Shown: positions 39,675 through 49,316, counted from the first letter of the stretch. The stretch: DNA of 64,000 nt from Paenibacillus sp. 1001270B_150601_E10 (GCF_015558675.1 NZ_JADMOL010000019.1:1-64000), one strand, 5' to 3'. Notes: generated by a model not told the origin, from the sequence alone. Numbers and translations: made by a program.

Positions 39675-42032
39675 ATGACAAGAAAGAAGCTGTTATTATC
39701 GATCTTAGCTTTTAATCTTGCATTTGGCACGTTAACACTATTTCCTTCAAGCTTTAGCTCGTTAGGATCATCTGTTAACACAGCGCATGCTGCGGAGTCT
39801 CAAGAAAAAACGGAATCTGCCTATTCTCAGCTGCTAGCTAAAAAAAGTAAGATATACATTGAGTTAAATGAAAGTGAATTGAAACTTCTCGAAAACGTTC
39901 GACGCAATATTTCAAAGATTCGAAGCAAGGATATCGAGTCGGTGTGGAACCGTATTGCACAGCTGAAGAAGCAGCATGGACCAGGTTATGAGGATGTAAC
40001 CGAACCACGGGTTCGCAAGCTTATTCAAGTGCTATTAACCTTTGTGTACAGCAAGGACAACAAGGTCATTGACCAGATCAATCAGGATCCTGAACTGAAA
40101 AATCTGCTTAACAAGCTGGCTAAGCTCACGGGTATACCCAATGGACTCCAGGGTATAAGCATGAACGATGCGTTGGCTTTCTTCGAAGAAATTGAAGCCC
40201 AGCTGCGCAAGAAAATCAAATCCATGGAGCTGGAAGATTTCTTAGAGCTGGCGACGGATAGTAAAGCCGCTAAAGAAACCATCAGCAACATTCTTTATGC
40301 TGTAAAGGTGACATCTAAAAATCCAATTGCCGGCATTATACAAAAATTGGACTTGAATGATGAAGATATTACAAACATCATTGAGCGCATTGATCCGGGC
40401 AATAAAGCCTCTCTCGCCATCATTTTTGCCTATGCGAAGTCGAAAACCGTTGTCAGCTATACCATTCAATATCAAGGCAGAGTAGAGATACCGCACCTTA
40501 GTGTATTGGGAAAAAGCATTCCGCCAGCGGTTCTGAATTGGAAAAAGATTAGCGGCTCCGATAAGATCAGGGTTGAAAATGGGAAGATCATATTGGATAG
40601 CTCCGTCAATACCGCAACAGCCGTTATCGCTGCAACTGATAAGCTGTTCGGTCGTGAGCTGTACCGAACTGCGATCACCCTTACCTACAAAGCAAAGCCT
40701 GATCCTATCATTATTCCTACACCCGCTCAGATTCAAGGTATCGTAGGAAGGACCCTGTTAGAGTTTGCGGATCTTGATATAAAGCTTGAACATGCAAATG
40801 GCTGGTACCGCCGATCCTTGTTAAAGCAGGCGCAATCGACATTGGAGCGTTCGGTATCACGAATCGCGAGATTCAATCTGTCTAGTTTCGTGAAGGTAGA
40901 AGGCAATCGCGCTTCGCTTGAGCTTGACGTACCGCAGGTAACCGAGGCCCTTAAGAAGATTACGGTGGATGTGAAGACCTTAAAAGATAACTATGAGAAG
41001 CTGGATCGTAAAGTAAATACGCCGAAGATTGAATATAGCTTTGACTTCGGCGAAGTGAACGCTAGCCGTATCGATTTGAGCTTGCCTAAGCCAGTGCTTG
41101 CTGAAGCGAAGGCATTAGGCGTCACTCATCTTGCACTTCGTGTGAATGGGATTACGGTATCCCTTCCATTGAAAGCCTTCGAGGGAGATGCCGTGCTGCA
41201 ACTTACGAAGCAATCCTCGATACCAGGTCTTGTACATCCACTTCGTTCGGAAGCCTACCAATTGGATTGGCTGCATGACGGCAAGACGATTGGTCTAAAG
41301 CAGCCGATTGAGGCAAGATTCCATGTCTTGAACGTGAGCGATCCCGCTCTGCTTACATTGGCAGAACACAGCCGGGGCCACACGGTTCTGCAAGGTGGAA
41401 CTTACGATGCAGAACAGAAGACACTGAATATTACGGCGTATGCAGGCTCTACCGTAGGAGCAGCCGAGTATCAGAATCAATATACAGACATTGCGCCTGT
41501 TCAAAGCTGGGCTGGTCATGCAATAGATGTGACATCTGCCAAGGGGATATTCGAAGGAAAGGGAAAAGGACTGTTCAAGCCCTATGACAAGCTGACGCAT
41601 GCTGAATTCATCAAGCTTCTTGTGAAGACCTTGGATCATAAGCTTGATAAGGGTGTAGTTCCCTACCAAGAGGCGAGCGGGAAGGATTGGTATGCGCCAT
41701 ATCTTCAATCGGCTGTTCAGTCTGGCTTAATCGAGGAGAAGGCAAAGGCTTCATTCCTTCCGAATGTGGCGATTACAAGAGCCGAGTTGGCGGCTATAGC
41801 AGCGCAGGCCATTCACCTGTTGGATGTGAAGCCGATCGAGGGCAATCCGCTTGATGAGCTGCGCAAGTATAAGGACGCGAATCAAATTCCGATTCACCTG
41901 CGTGCGAGTGCTGCGATTGCGATTCAATATGGACTTATTACCGGCAAGACCAAGGATCGATTCGAGCCAAATGCGACAACAACTAGAGCTGAGGCGGCGG
42001 TAATCCTATATCGCATCTTGACATTGAAATAG
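39675..42032 (+). CDS. SLH-domain (S-layer homology) surface protein
   Basis: 785 residues. Signal peptide at the start (SILAFNLAFGTLTLFPSSFS... ends AHAAES). A helical N-terminal half (about 40-270) is followed by a beta-rich middle and three SLH modules from about 604: YTDIAPVQSWAGHAIDVTSA with FEGKGKGLFKPYDKLTHAEF, GKDWYAPYLQSAVQSGLIEE with FLPNVAITRAELAAIAAQ, and YKDANQIPIHLRASAAIAIQ with FEPNATTTRAEAAVILYRIL. SLH modules bind pyruvylated secondary wall polymer. Its place in the exopolysaccharide operon suggests a role at the cell surface; specific function unknown. Confidence 0.92.
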   Translation: MTRKKLLLSILAFNLAFGTLTLFPSSFSSLGSSVNTAHAAESQEKTESAYSQLLAKKSKIYIELNESELKLLENVRRNISKIRSKDIESVWNRIAQLKKQHGPGYEDVTEPRVRKLIQVLLTFVYSKDNKVIDQINQDPELKNLLNKLAKLTGIPNGLQGISMNDALAFFEEIEAQLRKKIKSMELEDFLELATDSKAAKETISNILYAVKVTSKNPIAGIIQKLDLNDEDITNIIERIDPGNKASLAIIFAYAKSKTVVSYTIQYQGRVEIPHLSVLGKSIPPAVLNWKKISGSDKIRVENGKIILDSSVNTATAVIAATDKLFGRELYRTAITLTYKAKPDPIIIPTPAQIQGIVGRTLLEFADLDIKLEHANGWYRRSLLKQAQSTLERSVSRIARFNLSSFVKVEGNRASLELDVPQVTEALKKITVDVKTLKDNYEKLDRKVNTPKIEYSFDFGEVNASRIDLSLPKPVLAEAKALGVTHLALRVNGITVSLPLKAFEGDAVLQLTKQSSIPGLVHPLRSEAYQLDWLHDGKTIGLKQPIEARFHVLNVSDPALLTLAEHSRGHTVLQGGTYDAEQKTLNITAYAGSTVGAAEYQNQYTDIAPVQSWAGHAIDVTSAKGIFEGKGKGLFKPYDKLTHAEFIKLLVKTLDHKLDKGVVPYQEASGKDWYAPYLQSAVQSGLIEEKAKASFLPNVAITRAELAAIAAQAIHLLDVKPIEGNPLDELRKYKDANQIPIHLRASAAIAIQYGLITGKTKDRFEPNATTTRAEAAVILYRILTLK

Positions 42033-42048
42033 TCATGAGGAGGTTATC

Positions 42049-42804
42049 ATGGACATTGACATCAAGGGTCTCTTGCTCATTCTCCGTAAAAAGTGGTGGT
42101 GGATCGTAAGTATTGTATCCATCGCCACGATTGCTGCGGGGGTAACCAGCTACTACTTGGTGAAGCCAACCTATGAAGCATCGAGCCAAATTATCGTGAA
42201 TTCCACCAAGGGTGCGGGAGAAGGCGCGATTAGCATTAACGAAGTAAACATGGATCTTCGTCTTATTGAAACGTATAAGGAGATTGTAAAAAATGTGTCC
42301 ATGATGGAAAAGGTGACGACGGCGTATCCTGAACTTGGCTTTACGGCGAGTCAGCTCGCAAGCAAAGCAAAGGTCAATTCCGTAAACAACACGCAGGTGA
42401 TCACCATCTCTTTCCAAGATGCCTCCTACCTCAAAGCTGCGAACACGGTAAACGCAATCTCTATCGTTTTTCAAAAAGAAATTCCGAAGCTTATGAAGAC
42501 AGATAATGTATCAATTCTGGGCATAGCAGATGTGAATGCATCGCCATCGCCAGTTAGTCCGAAGACGCTGTTCAATATCACCATCACTTTTATGATCTCA
42601 TTCCTCGTATCCATTGGATGGATTCTATTGATTGAATATTTGGACGATACGGTAAAGAGCGAAGAGGAGATCCAGAAGATATTAGAGCTGCCGAATCTCG
42701 CCACCGTAGGGGTTATCCATGATTCCGATTATGAGGTCATCCAAAACCAAACCTTACAGAAGAAAGGAAAAATAAAGAATGTCTCAATCGGACACGAAGC
42801 TTAA
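42049..42804 (+). CDS. Wzz-type chain-length protein / tyrosine-kinase modulator
   Basis: 251 residues with two membrane helices (WWWIVSIVSIATIAAGVTSY and ITITFMISFLVSIGWILLIE) flanking an extracellular part: the Wzz/YveK (CapA/CpsC) fold. It activates the kinase encoded next by docking its ATPase and sets chain length. The Pro-rich segment just before the second helix (SPSPVSPKTLF) is typical. TGAGGAGG precedes the ATG, and the gene overlaps the kinase gene by 26 bases. Confidence 0.92.
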   Translation: MDIDIKGLLLILRKKWWWIVSIVSIATIAAGVTSYYLVKPTYEASSQIIVNSTKGAGEGAISINEVNMDLRLIETYKEIVKNVSMMEKVTTAYPELGFTASQLASKAKVNSVNNTQVITISFQDASYLKAANTVNAISIVFQKEIPKLMKTDNVSILGIADVNASPSPVSPKTLFNITITFMISFLVSIGWILLIEYLDDTVKSEEEIQKILELPNLATVGVIHDSDYEVIQNQTLQKKGKIKNVSIGHEA

Positions 42805-43462
42805 TATCATTACGGCTCAGAATCCGCTGTCTCCTATCTCGGAGATTTATCGAACCCTGCGCACGAATATTCAATTTTCATCCATCGATTGTCCGCTGAA
42901 GACGATCATGGTGACCTCGGCGGCGCCGGGGGAAGGAAAGACAACGACACTTACGAATTTGGCGGTTGCCTATGCGCAGGCAGAATTGCGTGTCATCATC
43001 GTGGATGCCGATCTTAGGAAGCCGTCCATTCATGAGATGTTTCACTTATCTAACCGAGTGGGAGTGACCAACGTGCTCGCGCATCAGGCACCCTTGGAGA
43101 CGTCCATTTTGCAAAGCAGCATCCCGAATCTGGATATTCTACCGGCGGGGACGCTCCCGCCGAATCCTTCAGAGCTGCTGGCATCCAAGCATATGGAGAA
43201 GCTCATACAGGAGCTCTCCGTCACCTACGACATTGTATTTGTGGATACGCCGCCTGTTCTGTTGGTCACAGATGCGCAGCTTATGGCTGCAAAGTGCGAT
43301 GGCGTCTTGCTAGTGGTCCATTACGGCAAGGTCAAGCGTGAAGAATTGAAGAAAGCAAAGAAGAATCTAGAGCGTGTGAACGCCAAACTATTAGGCACGG
43401 TACTGAACAAGCATGCACAGAAAAAGTCGACTCCCTATCACTATTACTCAAGTATGCAGTAG
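42779..43462 (+). CDS. Tyrosine-protein kinase, CpsD/CapB/YwqD family
   Basis: 227 residues. Walker A SAAPGEGKTTTLTNLA, Walker A' VIIVDADLRKPSIHEM and Walker B DIVFVDTPPVLLVTD define bacterial tyrosine kinases. The C-terminal tyrosine cluster PYHYYSSMQ is the expected autophosphorylation site. It works with the chain-length protein upstream and should be dephosphorylated by the PHP phosphatase at 38864. It overlaps the upstream gene by 26 bases. Confidence 0.93.
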   Translation: MSQSDTKLNIITAQNPLSPISEIYRTLRTNIQFSSIDCPLKTIMVTSAAPGEGKTTTLTNLAVAYAQAELRVIIVDADLRKPSIHEMFHLSNRVGVTNVLAHQAPLETSILQSSIPNLDILPAGTLPPNPSELLASKHMEKLIQELSVTYDIVFVDTPPVLLVTDAQLMAAKCDGVLLVVHYGKVKREELKKAKKNLERVNAKLLGTVLNKHAQKKSTPYHYYSSMQ

Positions 43463-43510
43463 CTTTCATGCGAGCGTGCAAAGCTCAAGATCAGATGATG
43501 GAGGTCGATC

Positions 43511-44164
43511 ATGAATCAGTTGAGAGAGAGGGCAAGTAGAGAGAACCATACTGATGTGGTGTATGCAAGGCAGGTAGAGCTGTCGAATCCCTTTTATGTG
43601 GTAAAAAGAATGATCGATATGCTATTCGCGGGTGCGCTTCTGACCATCACCTCGCCTATTCTCGTGCTGCTGATGGTGCTGATCAGACTGGAGTCCAAAG
43701 GCCCTGCCATTTATGTGCAGGAGAGAGTCGGATATATGGGCAAGTCCTTCTATATCTACAAGCTTCGCTCCATGGTGTCTGACGCCGAGAAGAACGGCCC
43801 GCAGTGGGCAAGCCGCAACGATGCAAGGGTAACGCGTATTGGCGGCTTTATTCGCAGGACACGTCTCGACGAGCTGCCGCAGCTCATTAATGTACTGCGA
43901 GGCGAGATGAGCCTGATTGGGCCAAGGCCTGAGCGAGAGCCGTTCGTGAAGCAGTTCAACGAACGAATTCCTGGATTCTACATGAGAGTGTATATGAAGC
44001 CAGGGTTGACTGGACTGGCGCAGGTAAACGGAGGCTATGAGCTTACGCCTGAAGAGAAATTCAAGATGGATATGGAGTATATCAACCATCATAGTCCCAA
44101 GATGGAAACGCAAATTTTTTTCAAAACGATCATGGTCGTACTCACTGGAAGCGGTGCTCGATGA
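43511..44164 (+). CDS. Initiating sugar transferase (undecaprenyl-phosphate sugar-phosphate transferase)
   Basis: 217 residues. A single hydrophobic hairpin (VVKRMIDMLFAGALLTITSP and onward) precedes the catalytic domain: FYIYKLRSMVSDAEKNG, RVTRIGGFIRRTRLDELPQL, INVLRGEMSLIGPRPERE and KPGLTGLAQVNGGY. It moves a sugar-1-phosphate to undecaprenyl phosphate to prime repeat-unit synthesis. The sugar cannot be assigned. GATGGAGGTCG precedes the ATG. Confidence 0.93.
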   Translation: MNQLRERASRENHTDVVYARQVELSNPFYVVKRMIDMLFAGALLTITSPILVLLMVLIRLESKGPAIYVQERVGYMGKSFYIYKLRSMVSDAEKNGPQWASRNDARVTRIGGFIRRTRLDELPQLINVLRGEMSLIGPRPEREPFVKQFNERIPGFYMRVYMKPGLTGLAQVNGGYELTPEEKFKMDMEYINHHSPKMETQIFFKTIMVVLTGSGAR

Positions 44165-44219
44165 ATGCTGATACAGCAATAAAAGAAGCCATCAACACAT
44201 CCTCACAAGAGGTGCAAGC

Positions 44220-46652
44220 ATGAAAGTATGTGTCATTTCCAGCAGCGCTCCGTCCCTGATGACCTTCCGTATCGATATGATGAGAGCCTTTCGCAAGCAG
44301 GGGCATCAAGTCATGGCGATCGCACCTGAGCCTGGTTGTGATTGGGAGGCCCCATTCTTAGCAGAAGGCATCCAATATCATTCCATCCCCATTTCCCGCA
44401 ACGGACTTAATCCTATTCAAGATCTCCTCACACTCTCTCGATTAACGCGCAAGCTGAAGCGAGAGCAGCCAGATGTCGTATTCGCTTATCAAGCCAAAAC
44501 TATTGTTTACGGTTGTATCGCTTCGAAGCTGTCAGGAATAACGTCCATTTATGCGATGGTAGCAGGATTAGGCTCCATCTTTCGAAGCGGCGGCAAGCCG
44601 AATATGAAGTCTTCTCTTTTAAAATTCATTCTCACTTTACAGTACCGTGTTGCATTAAGCTGCTGCCAGCGCGTATTTTTTCAAAATCAGGATGACATCG
44701 ATGTGTTTGCTTCGCAGTCGATCGTTCGTCCGACTCAGCCATGCCTTGTTAATGGCTCTGGTGTCAATCTAGATGATTATACAGCTCAGCCGATCCCGGC
44801 GTCACCGGTGTTCCTCTTTGTCGGCCGCCTTATCCGAGACAAAGGCCTGATGGAATACATGGAGGCAGCTAGACTCGTGAAAAGAAAGCATCCCAAGGCG
44901 CGCTTTCAGCTTGTGGGTCCCTTTGATACGAACCCGACAGCCCTTAGCCCAAAGGATCTTGAGCCTTATATCGAGGATGGCTCGATCGAATATCAGGGAG
45001 AGGCACAGGATGTTCGTCCCTATCTCACGGCCTGCTCCGTGTTTGTTCTGCCTTCCTATCACGAAGGTACGCCAAAAAGCATCTTAGAAGCGATGGCAAC
45101 AGGCAGACCGATACTCACGACAGATGCCCCAGGCTGCAGGGAAACGGTGGTTCATGGTCATAACGGGTATCTCGTTCCTGTTCAAGATGTTCAAGCCTTG
45201 GCTGAACGGATGGAGGAATTGCTAGAGAACCACGATGACCTATCGGTCATGGCGGATGCAAGCCTTCGCATCTGCAAGGAAAAGTATGATGTGAACAAGG
45301 TCAATCACATTCTTCTTAAGACGATGCAATTAAATCAAGTGGAGGTTGCTCCTATGCTGGAAGAGATCAAGGATCGAAAGCAAGCAATTGCGGTGGTGGG
45401 GCTGGGTTATGTTGGGCTTCCGCTTGCGGTTGCATTCTCGAAGCAAGCCAAGGTCATTGGCTATGACAGCAATGACAAGAAGATTGCCAAATATCAAGAA
45501 GGCATTGACCCTACCAATGAGGTGGGTCATGAAGCGATAAAGAACTGTACGGTACAGTTTACAAGCAATCCGGAGCGAATAACAGAAGCCTCCTTCATTG
45601 TTGTTGCAGTCCCAACGCCTGTGGATCGGCACAATAAGCCGGATCTTGGCGCCATTCAGGGTGCAAGCCAGATTGTCGGACGTCATCTAAGGCAAGGTGC
45701 AATCGTCGTCTATGAATCTACCGTTTATCCCGGCGTCACGGAGGAGATCTGCGTCCCTATTCTTGAAAAAGAGTCGGGCTTAACCTATGGAATCGACTTC
45801 AAGGTAGGGTACTCTCCAGAGCGTATTAACCCTGGCGACAAGGTGCACCGCTTGGAATCGATCATCAAGATCGTAGCAGGCAGCGATCAGGAAAGCCTTG
45901 ATACGATTGCAGCGGTATATGAGCTCATCATCGAGGCAGGGGTCTATCGCGCTTCATCGATCAAGGTGGCGGAAGCTGCCAAGGTGATTGAGAATGCACA
46001 GCGCGATATTAATATTGCCTTTGTCAATGAGCTGTCGATCATCTTCAATCGGCTCGGCATCGATACGCTCGATGTGCTGAAGACAGCGGGAACGAAGTGG
46101 AACTTCTTGAACTTCCGGCCAGGACTTGTAGGAGGCCACTGCATTGGTGTGGACCCTTACTACTTAACGTATAAGGCTGAAGAGATCGGCTACCATCCTG
46201 AGGTTATTCAGGCAGGCAGGCGCATCAATGATTCGATGGGCAAATATGTGGCGGAAAGTGTCGTCAAGCAGCTCATCCGAGACAATTGCCCAGTTAAGGG
46301 CGCCAATGTGCTGATGATGGGCGTTACGTTCAAAGAGAATGTGCCCGATGTGAGAAATTCGAAGGTCATTGATATTATTCGAGAGCTGCAGGACTATGAA
46401 GTGAATGTCTTCGCTGTGGATCCTTATGCGGATCAGGAAGAGATTGAGCATGAATACGGCATTCATTTGGAAACAGAAATACCGCTGGTAGATGCCATTG
46501 TCGTTGCCGTCAATCATCAGGAATTCATCAATATGAATCTGGACCGCCTGCGTGAGCATTATGCAGCTGGAAGAAGCGTTCTGATTGATGTGAAGGGTGT
46601 CTTCGATCGAACGGAAGCCGAAGCAGGAGGATTCAAATACTGGAGGTTATAA
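44220..46652 (+). CDS. Glycosyltransferase family 4 fused in frame to UDP-N-acetylhexosamine dehydrogenase
   Basis: 810 residues. Residues 1-375 are a GT4 glycosyltransferase (FLFVGRLIRDKGLMEYMEAA, PSYHEGTPKSILEAMATGRP). From about 379 a WbpA/TviB-type nucleotide-sugar dehydrogenase begins: AIAVVGLGYVGLPLAVAFSK, VAVPTPVDRHNKPDLG, and the catalytic cysteine C641 in GLVGGHCIGVDPYY. The dehydrogenase oxidises UDP-HexNAc to the uronic acid with NAD. In most clusters these are separate genes. Here no stop intervenes, but GGAGG at 45341 and an in-frame ATG at 45354 (residue 379) lie at the junction, so a separate 432-residue dehydrogenase could also be made. Confidence 0.9.
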   Translation: MKVCVISSSAPSLMTFRIDMMRAFRKQGHQVMAIAPEPGCDWEAPFLAEGIQYHSIPISRNGLNPIQDLLTLSRLTRKLKREQPDVVFAYQAKTIVYGCIASKLSGITSIYAMVAGLGSIFRSGGKPNMKSSLLKFILTLQYRVALSCCQRVFFQNQDDIDVFASQSIVRPTQPCLVNGSGVNLDDYTAQPIPASPVFLFVGRLIRDKGLMEYMEAARLVKRKHPKARFQLVGPFDTNPTALSPKDLEPYIEDGSIEYQGEAQDVRPYLTACSVFVLPSYHEGTPKSILEAMATGRPILTTDAPGCRETVVHGHNGYLVPVQDVQALAERMEELLENHDDLSVMADASLRICKEKYDVNKVNHILLKTMQLNQVEVAPMLEEIKDRKQAIAVVGLGYVGLPLAVAFSKQAKVIGYDSNDKKIAKYQEGIDPTNEVGHEAIKNCTVQFTSNPERITEASFIVVAVPTPVDRHNKPDLGAIQGASQIVGRHLRQGAIVVYESTVYPGVTEEICVPILEKESGLTYGIDFKVGYSPERINPGDKVHRLESIIKIVAGSDQESLDTIAAVYELIIEAGVYRASSIKVAEAAKVIENAQRDINIAFVNELSIIFNRLGIDTLDVLKTAGTKWNFLNFRPGLVGGHCIGVDPYYLTYKAEEIGYHPEVIQAGRRINDSMGKYVAESVVKQLIRDNCPVKGANVLMMGVTFKENVPDVRNSKVIDIIRELQDYEVNVFAVDPYADQEEIEHEYGIHLETEIPLVDAIVVAVNHQEFINMNLDRLREHYAAGRSVLIDVKGVFDRTEAEAGGFKYWRL
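45341..45356 (+). promoter_or_regulatory. Internal ribosome-binding site and start inside the fused gene
   Basis: GGAGG, eight bases, then ATG, in frame with the dehydrogenase half and exactly at the domain junction. It would permit a separate dehydrogenase product. It may be the relic of an earlier two-gene arrangement. Confidence 0.6.
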
Positions 46653-47633
46653 ATGGGCTACGAACATGTCATATTTCCTGAAGGAACCGTCGTCTTGGTT
46701 ACAGGAGCTGCGGGCTTCATTGGTTCCAATATTGCAGAGGCTTTGCTGAATAAGGGCGTCAAGGTTCGAGCGCTTGATAACCTCTCTCTTGGGAAAATGG
46801 AGAATATCTCTTCGTTTCTAACTCATCCCAAGTTTGAATTTATTAAAGGCGATATTCGCAGCTTCGAGATCTGCCAGCTCGCCTGTGACGGCGTGGATTA
46901 TGTCATCCACCAAGCAGCCTTAGGCTCCGTGCCGCGCTCCATTGAAGATCCATTGCTTTACGAGGAGAACAATATCAAAGGCACGCATCATATGCTGGAA
47001 GCGGCAAGGCTTGCCGGCACCGTGAAACGATTTGTGTATGCCTCCTCTTCTTCCGTCTATGGAGATTCTCTGGACCTTCCGAAGGAAGAAGGATATGAAG
47101 GCAAGCTGCTTTCTCCTTATGCGGTAACGAAGGCAGTGAACGAGTATTACGGCTCCCTTTATACTCGCTTGTACGGCTTGCCTTGTATAGGACTTCGCTA
47201 CTTTAACGTGTTCGGTCCTAAGCAGGACCCGGACTCGCAGTACGCAGCTGTAATACCGATCTTCTCGAAAAAGCTGCTCTCTGGCGAACGGCCGATCATC
47301 AACGGCAACGGATCGCAAACCCGTGATTTCACCTTCATCGACAACGTCGTTGAAGCGAATCTCAAGGCTTGCTTCGCTGATGAGGATGCGTGCGGTGAAG
47401 TTTACAATATCGCCTATGGCGAACGATTCAGCGTCGAAGAGATGCTTCAGAAGATGTGCGAGCGCTATAATGTTCCCTTTGCCCCCATTTATGGCCCGAG
47501 TCGTACCGGTGATATTCAGCATAGTCTAGCGAACATAGCAAAGGCGAAGCAGAAGCTTCAATATGATGCCGAATGGAGCTTTAACGAAGGCTTCGATCAA
47601 GCGGCAGAGTGGTATCGGCAGTACTTCACCTAA
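46653..47633 (+). CDS. UDP-N-acetylglucosamine 4-epimerase-like SDR (WbpP/TviC type)
   Basis: 326 residues. Extended SDR: VLVTGAAGFIGSNIAEALLN is the NAD site, YASSSSVYGD and SPYAVTKAVNEYY carry the catalytic Tyr-x-x-x-Lys, and RYFNVFGPKQDP is typical. QAALGSVPRSIEDPLLYEEN matches epimerases acting on N-acetylated UDP sugars (WbpP/TviC). With the dehydrogenase before it, UDP-GalNAc uronic acid is a likely product. Its ATG directly follows the fused gene's stop, with GGAGG inside that gene's end. Confidence 0.88.
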   Translation: MGYEHVIFPEGTVVLVTGAAGFIGSNIAEALLNKGVKVRALDNLSLGKMENISSFLTHPKFEFIKGDIRSFEICQLACDGVDYVIHQAALGSVPRSIEDPLLYEENNIKGTHHMLEAARLAGTVKRFVYASSSSVYGDSLDLPKEEGYEGKLLSPYAVTKAVNEYYGSLYTRLYGLPCIGLRYFNVFGPKQDPDSQYAAVIPIFSKKLLSGERPIINGNGSQTRDFTFIDNVVEANLKACFADEDACGEVYNIAYGERFSVEEMLQKMCERYNVPFAPIYGPSRTGDIQHSLANIAKAKQKLQYDAEWSFNEGFDQAAEWYRQYFT

Positions 47634-47679
47634 TGGAATCCATTCAGATTCGCCCAACTATAAATACTGGAGGAAAGCT

Positions 47680-48138
47680 ATGCACGCCGTATGCAGATGG
47701 CACCAACGGGCAAAGCGGCTGAAGCAGCTTCGAGTTCCGTTTTTGCCCAAGCTTATCACGATATTTATTCGCATCGTCTTTGCATGTGATCTCCCGATCG
47801 ATGCTGATCTTGGCAAGGATGTGAAGCTCTTTCATAACGGCCTAGGCGTCGTTATTCACCGACGTGCTCGAATTGGGAGAGGCACCAGCATTTATCAGAA
47901 CGTTACCATTGGCGGCAACGGCCGGACAGGAGACGCGAATGGGGTGCCGATCATCGGCGAGCATGTCTTCATAGGAGCAGGCGCTGTCATTATGGGCCCC
48001 ATTATGATTGGCGATCACGCCAAGATCGGTGCTAATTCGGTCGTGACAAGATCGGTGCCAGCCTATGGTGTTGCTTATGGCGCTCCAGCTCAGCTGGTTC
48101 GCACCGAGCAGCCTGGTAAAGAGGTGGTTCTTTCATGA
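47680..48138 (+). CDS. Serine acetyltransferase-like hexapeptide acetyltransferase
   Basis: 152 residues. A left-handed beta-helix is seen as repeated hexapeptides: GVVIHRRARIGRGTSIYQNV, TIGGNGRTGDANGVPIIGEH, VFIGAGAVIMGPIMIGDHAK and IGANSVVTRSVP. Such enzymes O-acetylate sugars in exopolysaccharides. ATG at 47680 has GGAGGAAAGCT just upstream; the longer frame from 47563 overlaps the epimerase gene and is rejected. The stop overlaps the next ATG. Confidence 0.85.
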   Translation: MHAVCRWHQRAKRLKQLRVPFLPKLITIFIRIVFACDLPIDADLGKDVKLFHNGLGVVIHRRARIGRGTSIYQNVTIGGNGRTGDANGVPIIGEHVFIGAGAVIMGPIMIGDHAKIGANSVVTRSVPAYGVAYGAPAQLVRTEQPGKEVVLS

Positions 48139-49316
48139 GCATATCTCCAAAGCGTATTCTGCATGTCTTTTCCCGCATGGATCGAGGCGGCGCAGAGACG
48201 AGAATCATGGATGTGTACCGGCATATTGACCGCTCGCTCGTTCAATTTGACTTTCTCGTTATGGAGCCTGGACAGCATCATTATGATACGGAGATTGAAG
48301 AGCTGGGCGGAAGAAAATTCAAGGTTCGTCACCCGCGGGATGGCGGTACACTGCTTCACCTTTTCGATCTCGTGCGGTTGTTTAAAAGGAAAGGGCCCTT
48401 CCAAGCCATTCATGCGCATACGGCTCATCATGAGGGAATCGTTGCGCTTGCTGCACGCCTTGCTGGGCTCGGGCGCGTCATCTGCCATGCTCGAACGACA
48501 GGTTCATCCTGCTCAAGCTCCAAACTGAAGCGTGCTGCGATATGGTTCGGAAGGCAGCTTATTCTGATCTTCGCTACTCGGTTGCTCGCGATCAGTAAAG
48601 AAGCAGGACGGTATTTATTTGGCGAGCGCGCCGTTAAGCGGCAGAAGGTCGAAGTTGTGCCGAATGCGATTGATTTATCCTCCTACGAGCAGCTTCCTGA
48701 ACCGAACAAGGAAAGCCTGCGCCATGAGCTCCTTATTCCGCCATGTCAGCTGCTGCTCGGGCACGTGGGGAGATTCAATCCCGTAAAGAATCATCAATTT
48801 CTCATCTCGCTGCTTCACCATCTTCGCAGCCAAGGCGTGGATGCTCGTCTAGTGCTTGTTGGAGGCGGTGTGCTGCAAGCTCAAATCAAGCAGCAAGCCG
48901 CAGGCTCAGGCATCGATTCCTTTGTTCATTTTCTTGGTGTAAGACAGGATATTCCGAAGCTTCTGCAAATGTTCGATGTGTTTGTCATGCCTTCGCTGTA
49001 TGAAGGGCTCGGAGGGGCCGCGATTGAGGCTCAAGCCGCAGGAATCCCCTGTGTTGTTGCCTCTTCTCTTCCAGAATCGGTCGACATGGGCTTAGGCCTT
49101 GTTCAATTCTTATCCTTGGACCTTCCTATGGAAGAGTGGGCGGATTATGTCTGTCGGCAGGCAGCGAGAGCTCGGCCTACCTATGACTGCATTCGTGAGG
49201 CGTTCAGACAAAAAGGATTCCTGCTGGAGTGCGAGCTTGACAGCCTGCAGCGGGCTTATGAACTGCCTTTAACCAAGGAACAACAAACTGCGCAATGGAG
49301 GCTCAATGAAGCATGA
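48135..49316 (+). CDS. Glycosyltransferase family 4
   Basis: 393 residues. N-terminal RILHVFSRMDRGGAETRIMD carries the glycine-rich loop common to GT4; LGHVGRFNPVKNHQFLISLL and PSLYEGLGGAAIEAQAAGIP (EX7E) mark the C-terminal nucleotide-sugar domain. EpsF-like in pattern. Sugar unknown. Overlaps the acetyltransferase gene by four bases and the next glycosyltransferase gene by four. Confidence 0.92.
   Translation: MSISPKRILHVFSRMDRGGAETRIMDVYRHIDRSLVQFDFLVMEPGQHHYDTEIEELGGRKFKVRHPRDGGTLLHLFDLVRLFKRKGPFQAIHAHTAHHEGIVALAARLAGLGRVICHARTTGSSCSSSKLKRAAIWFGRQLILIFATRLLAISKEAGRYLFGERAVKRQKVEVVPNAIDLSSYEQLPEPNKESLRHELLIPPCQLLLGHVGRFNPVKNHQFLISLLHHLRSQGVDARLVLVGGGVLQAQIKQQAAGSGIDSFVHFLGVRQDIPKLLQMFDVFVMPSLYEGLGGAAIEAQAAGIPCVVASSLPESVDMGLGLVQFLSLDLPMEEWADYVCRQAARARPTYDCIREAFRQKGFLLECELDSLQRAYELPLTKEQQTAQWRLNEA

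Noticed and set aside
46920-47522. 200-codon minus-strand frame opposite the epimerase gene
   Set aside because: Shadow of a well-supported plus-strand gene.
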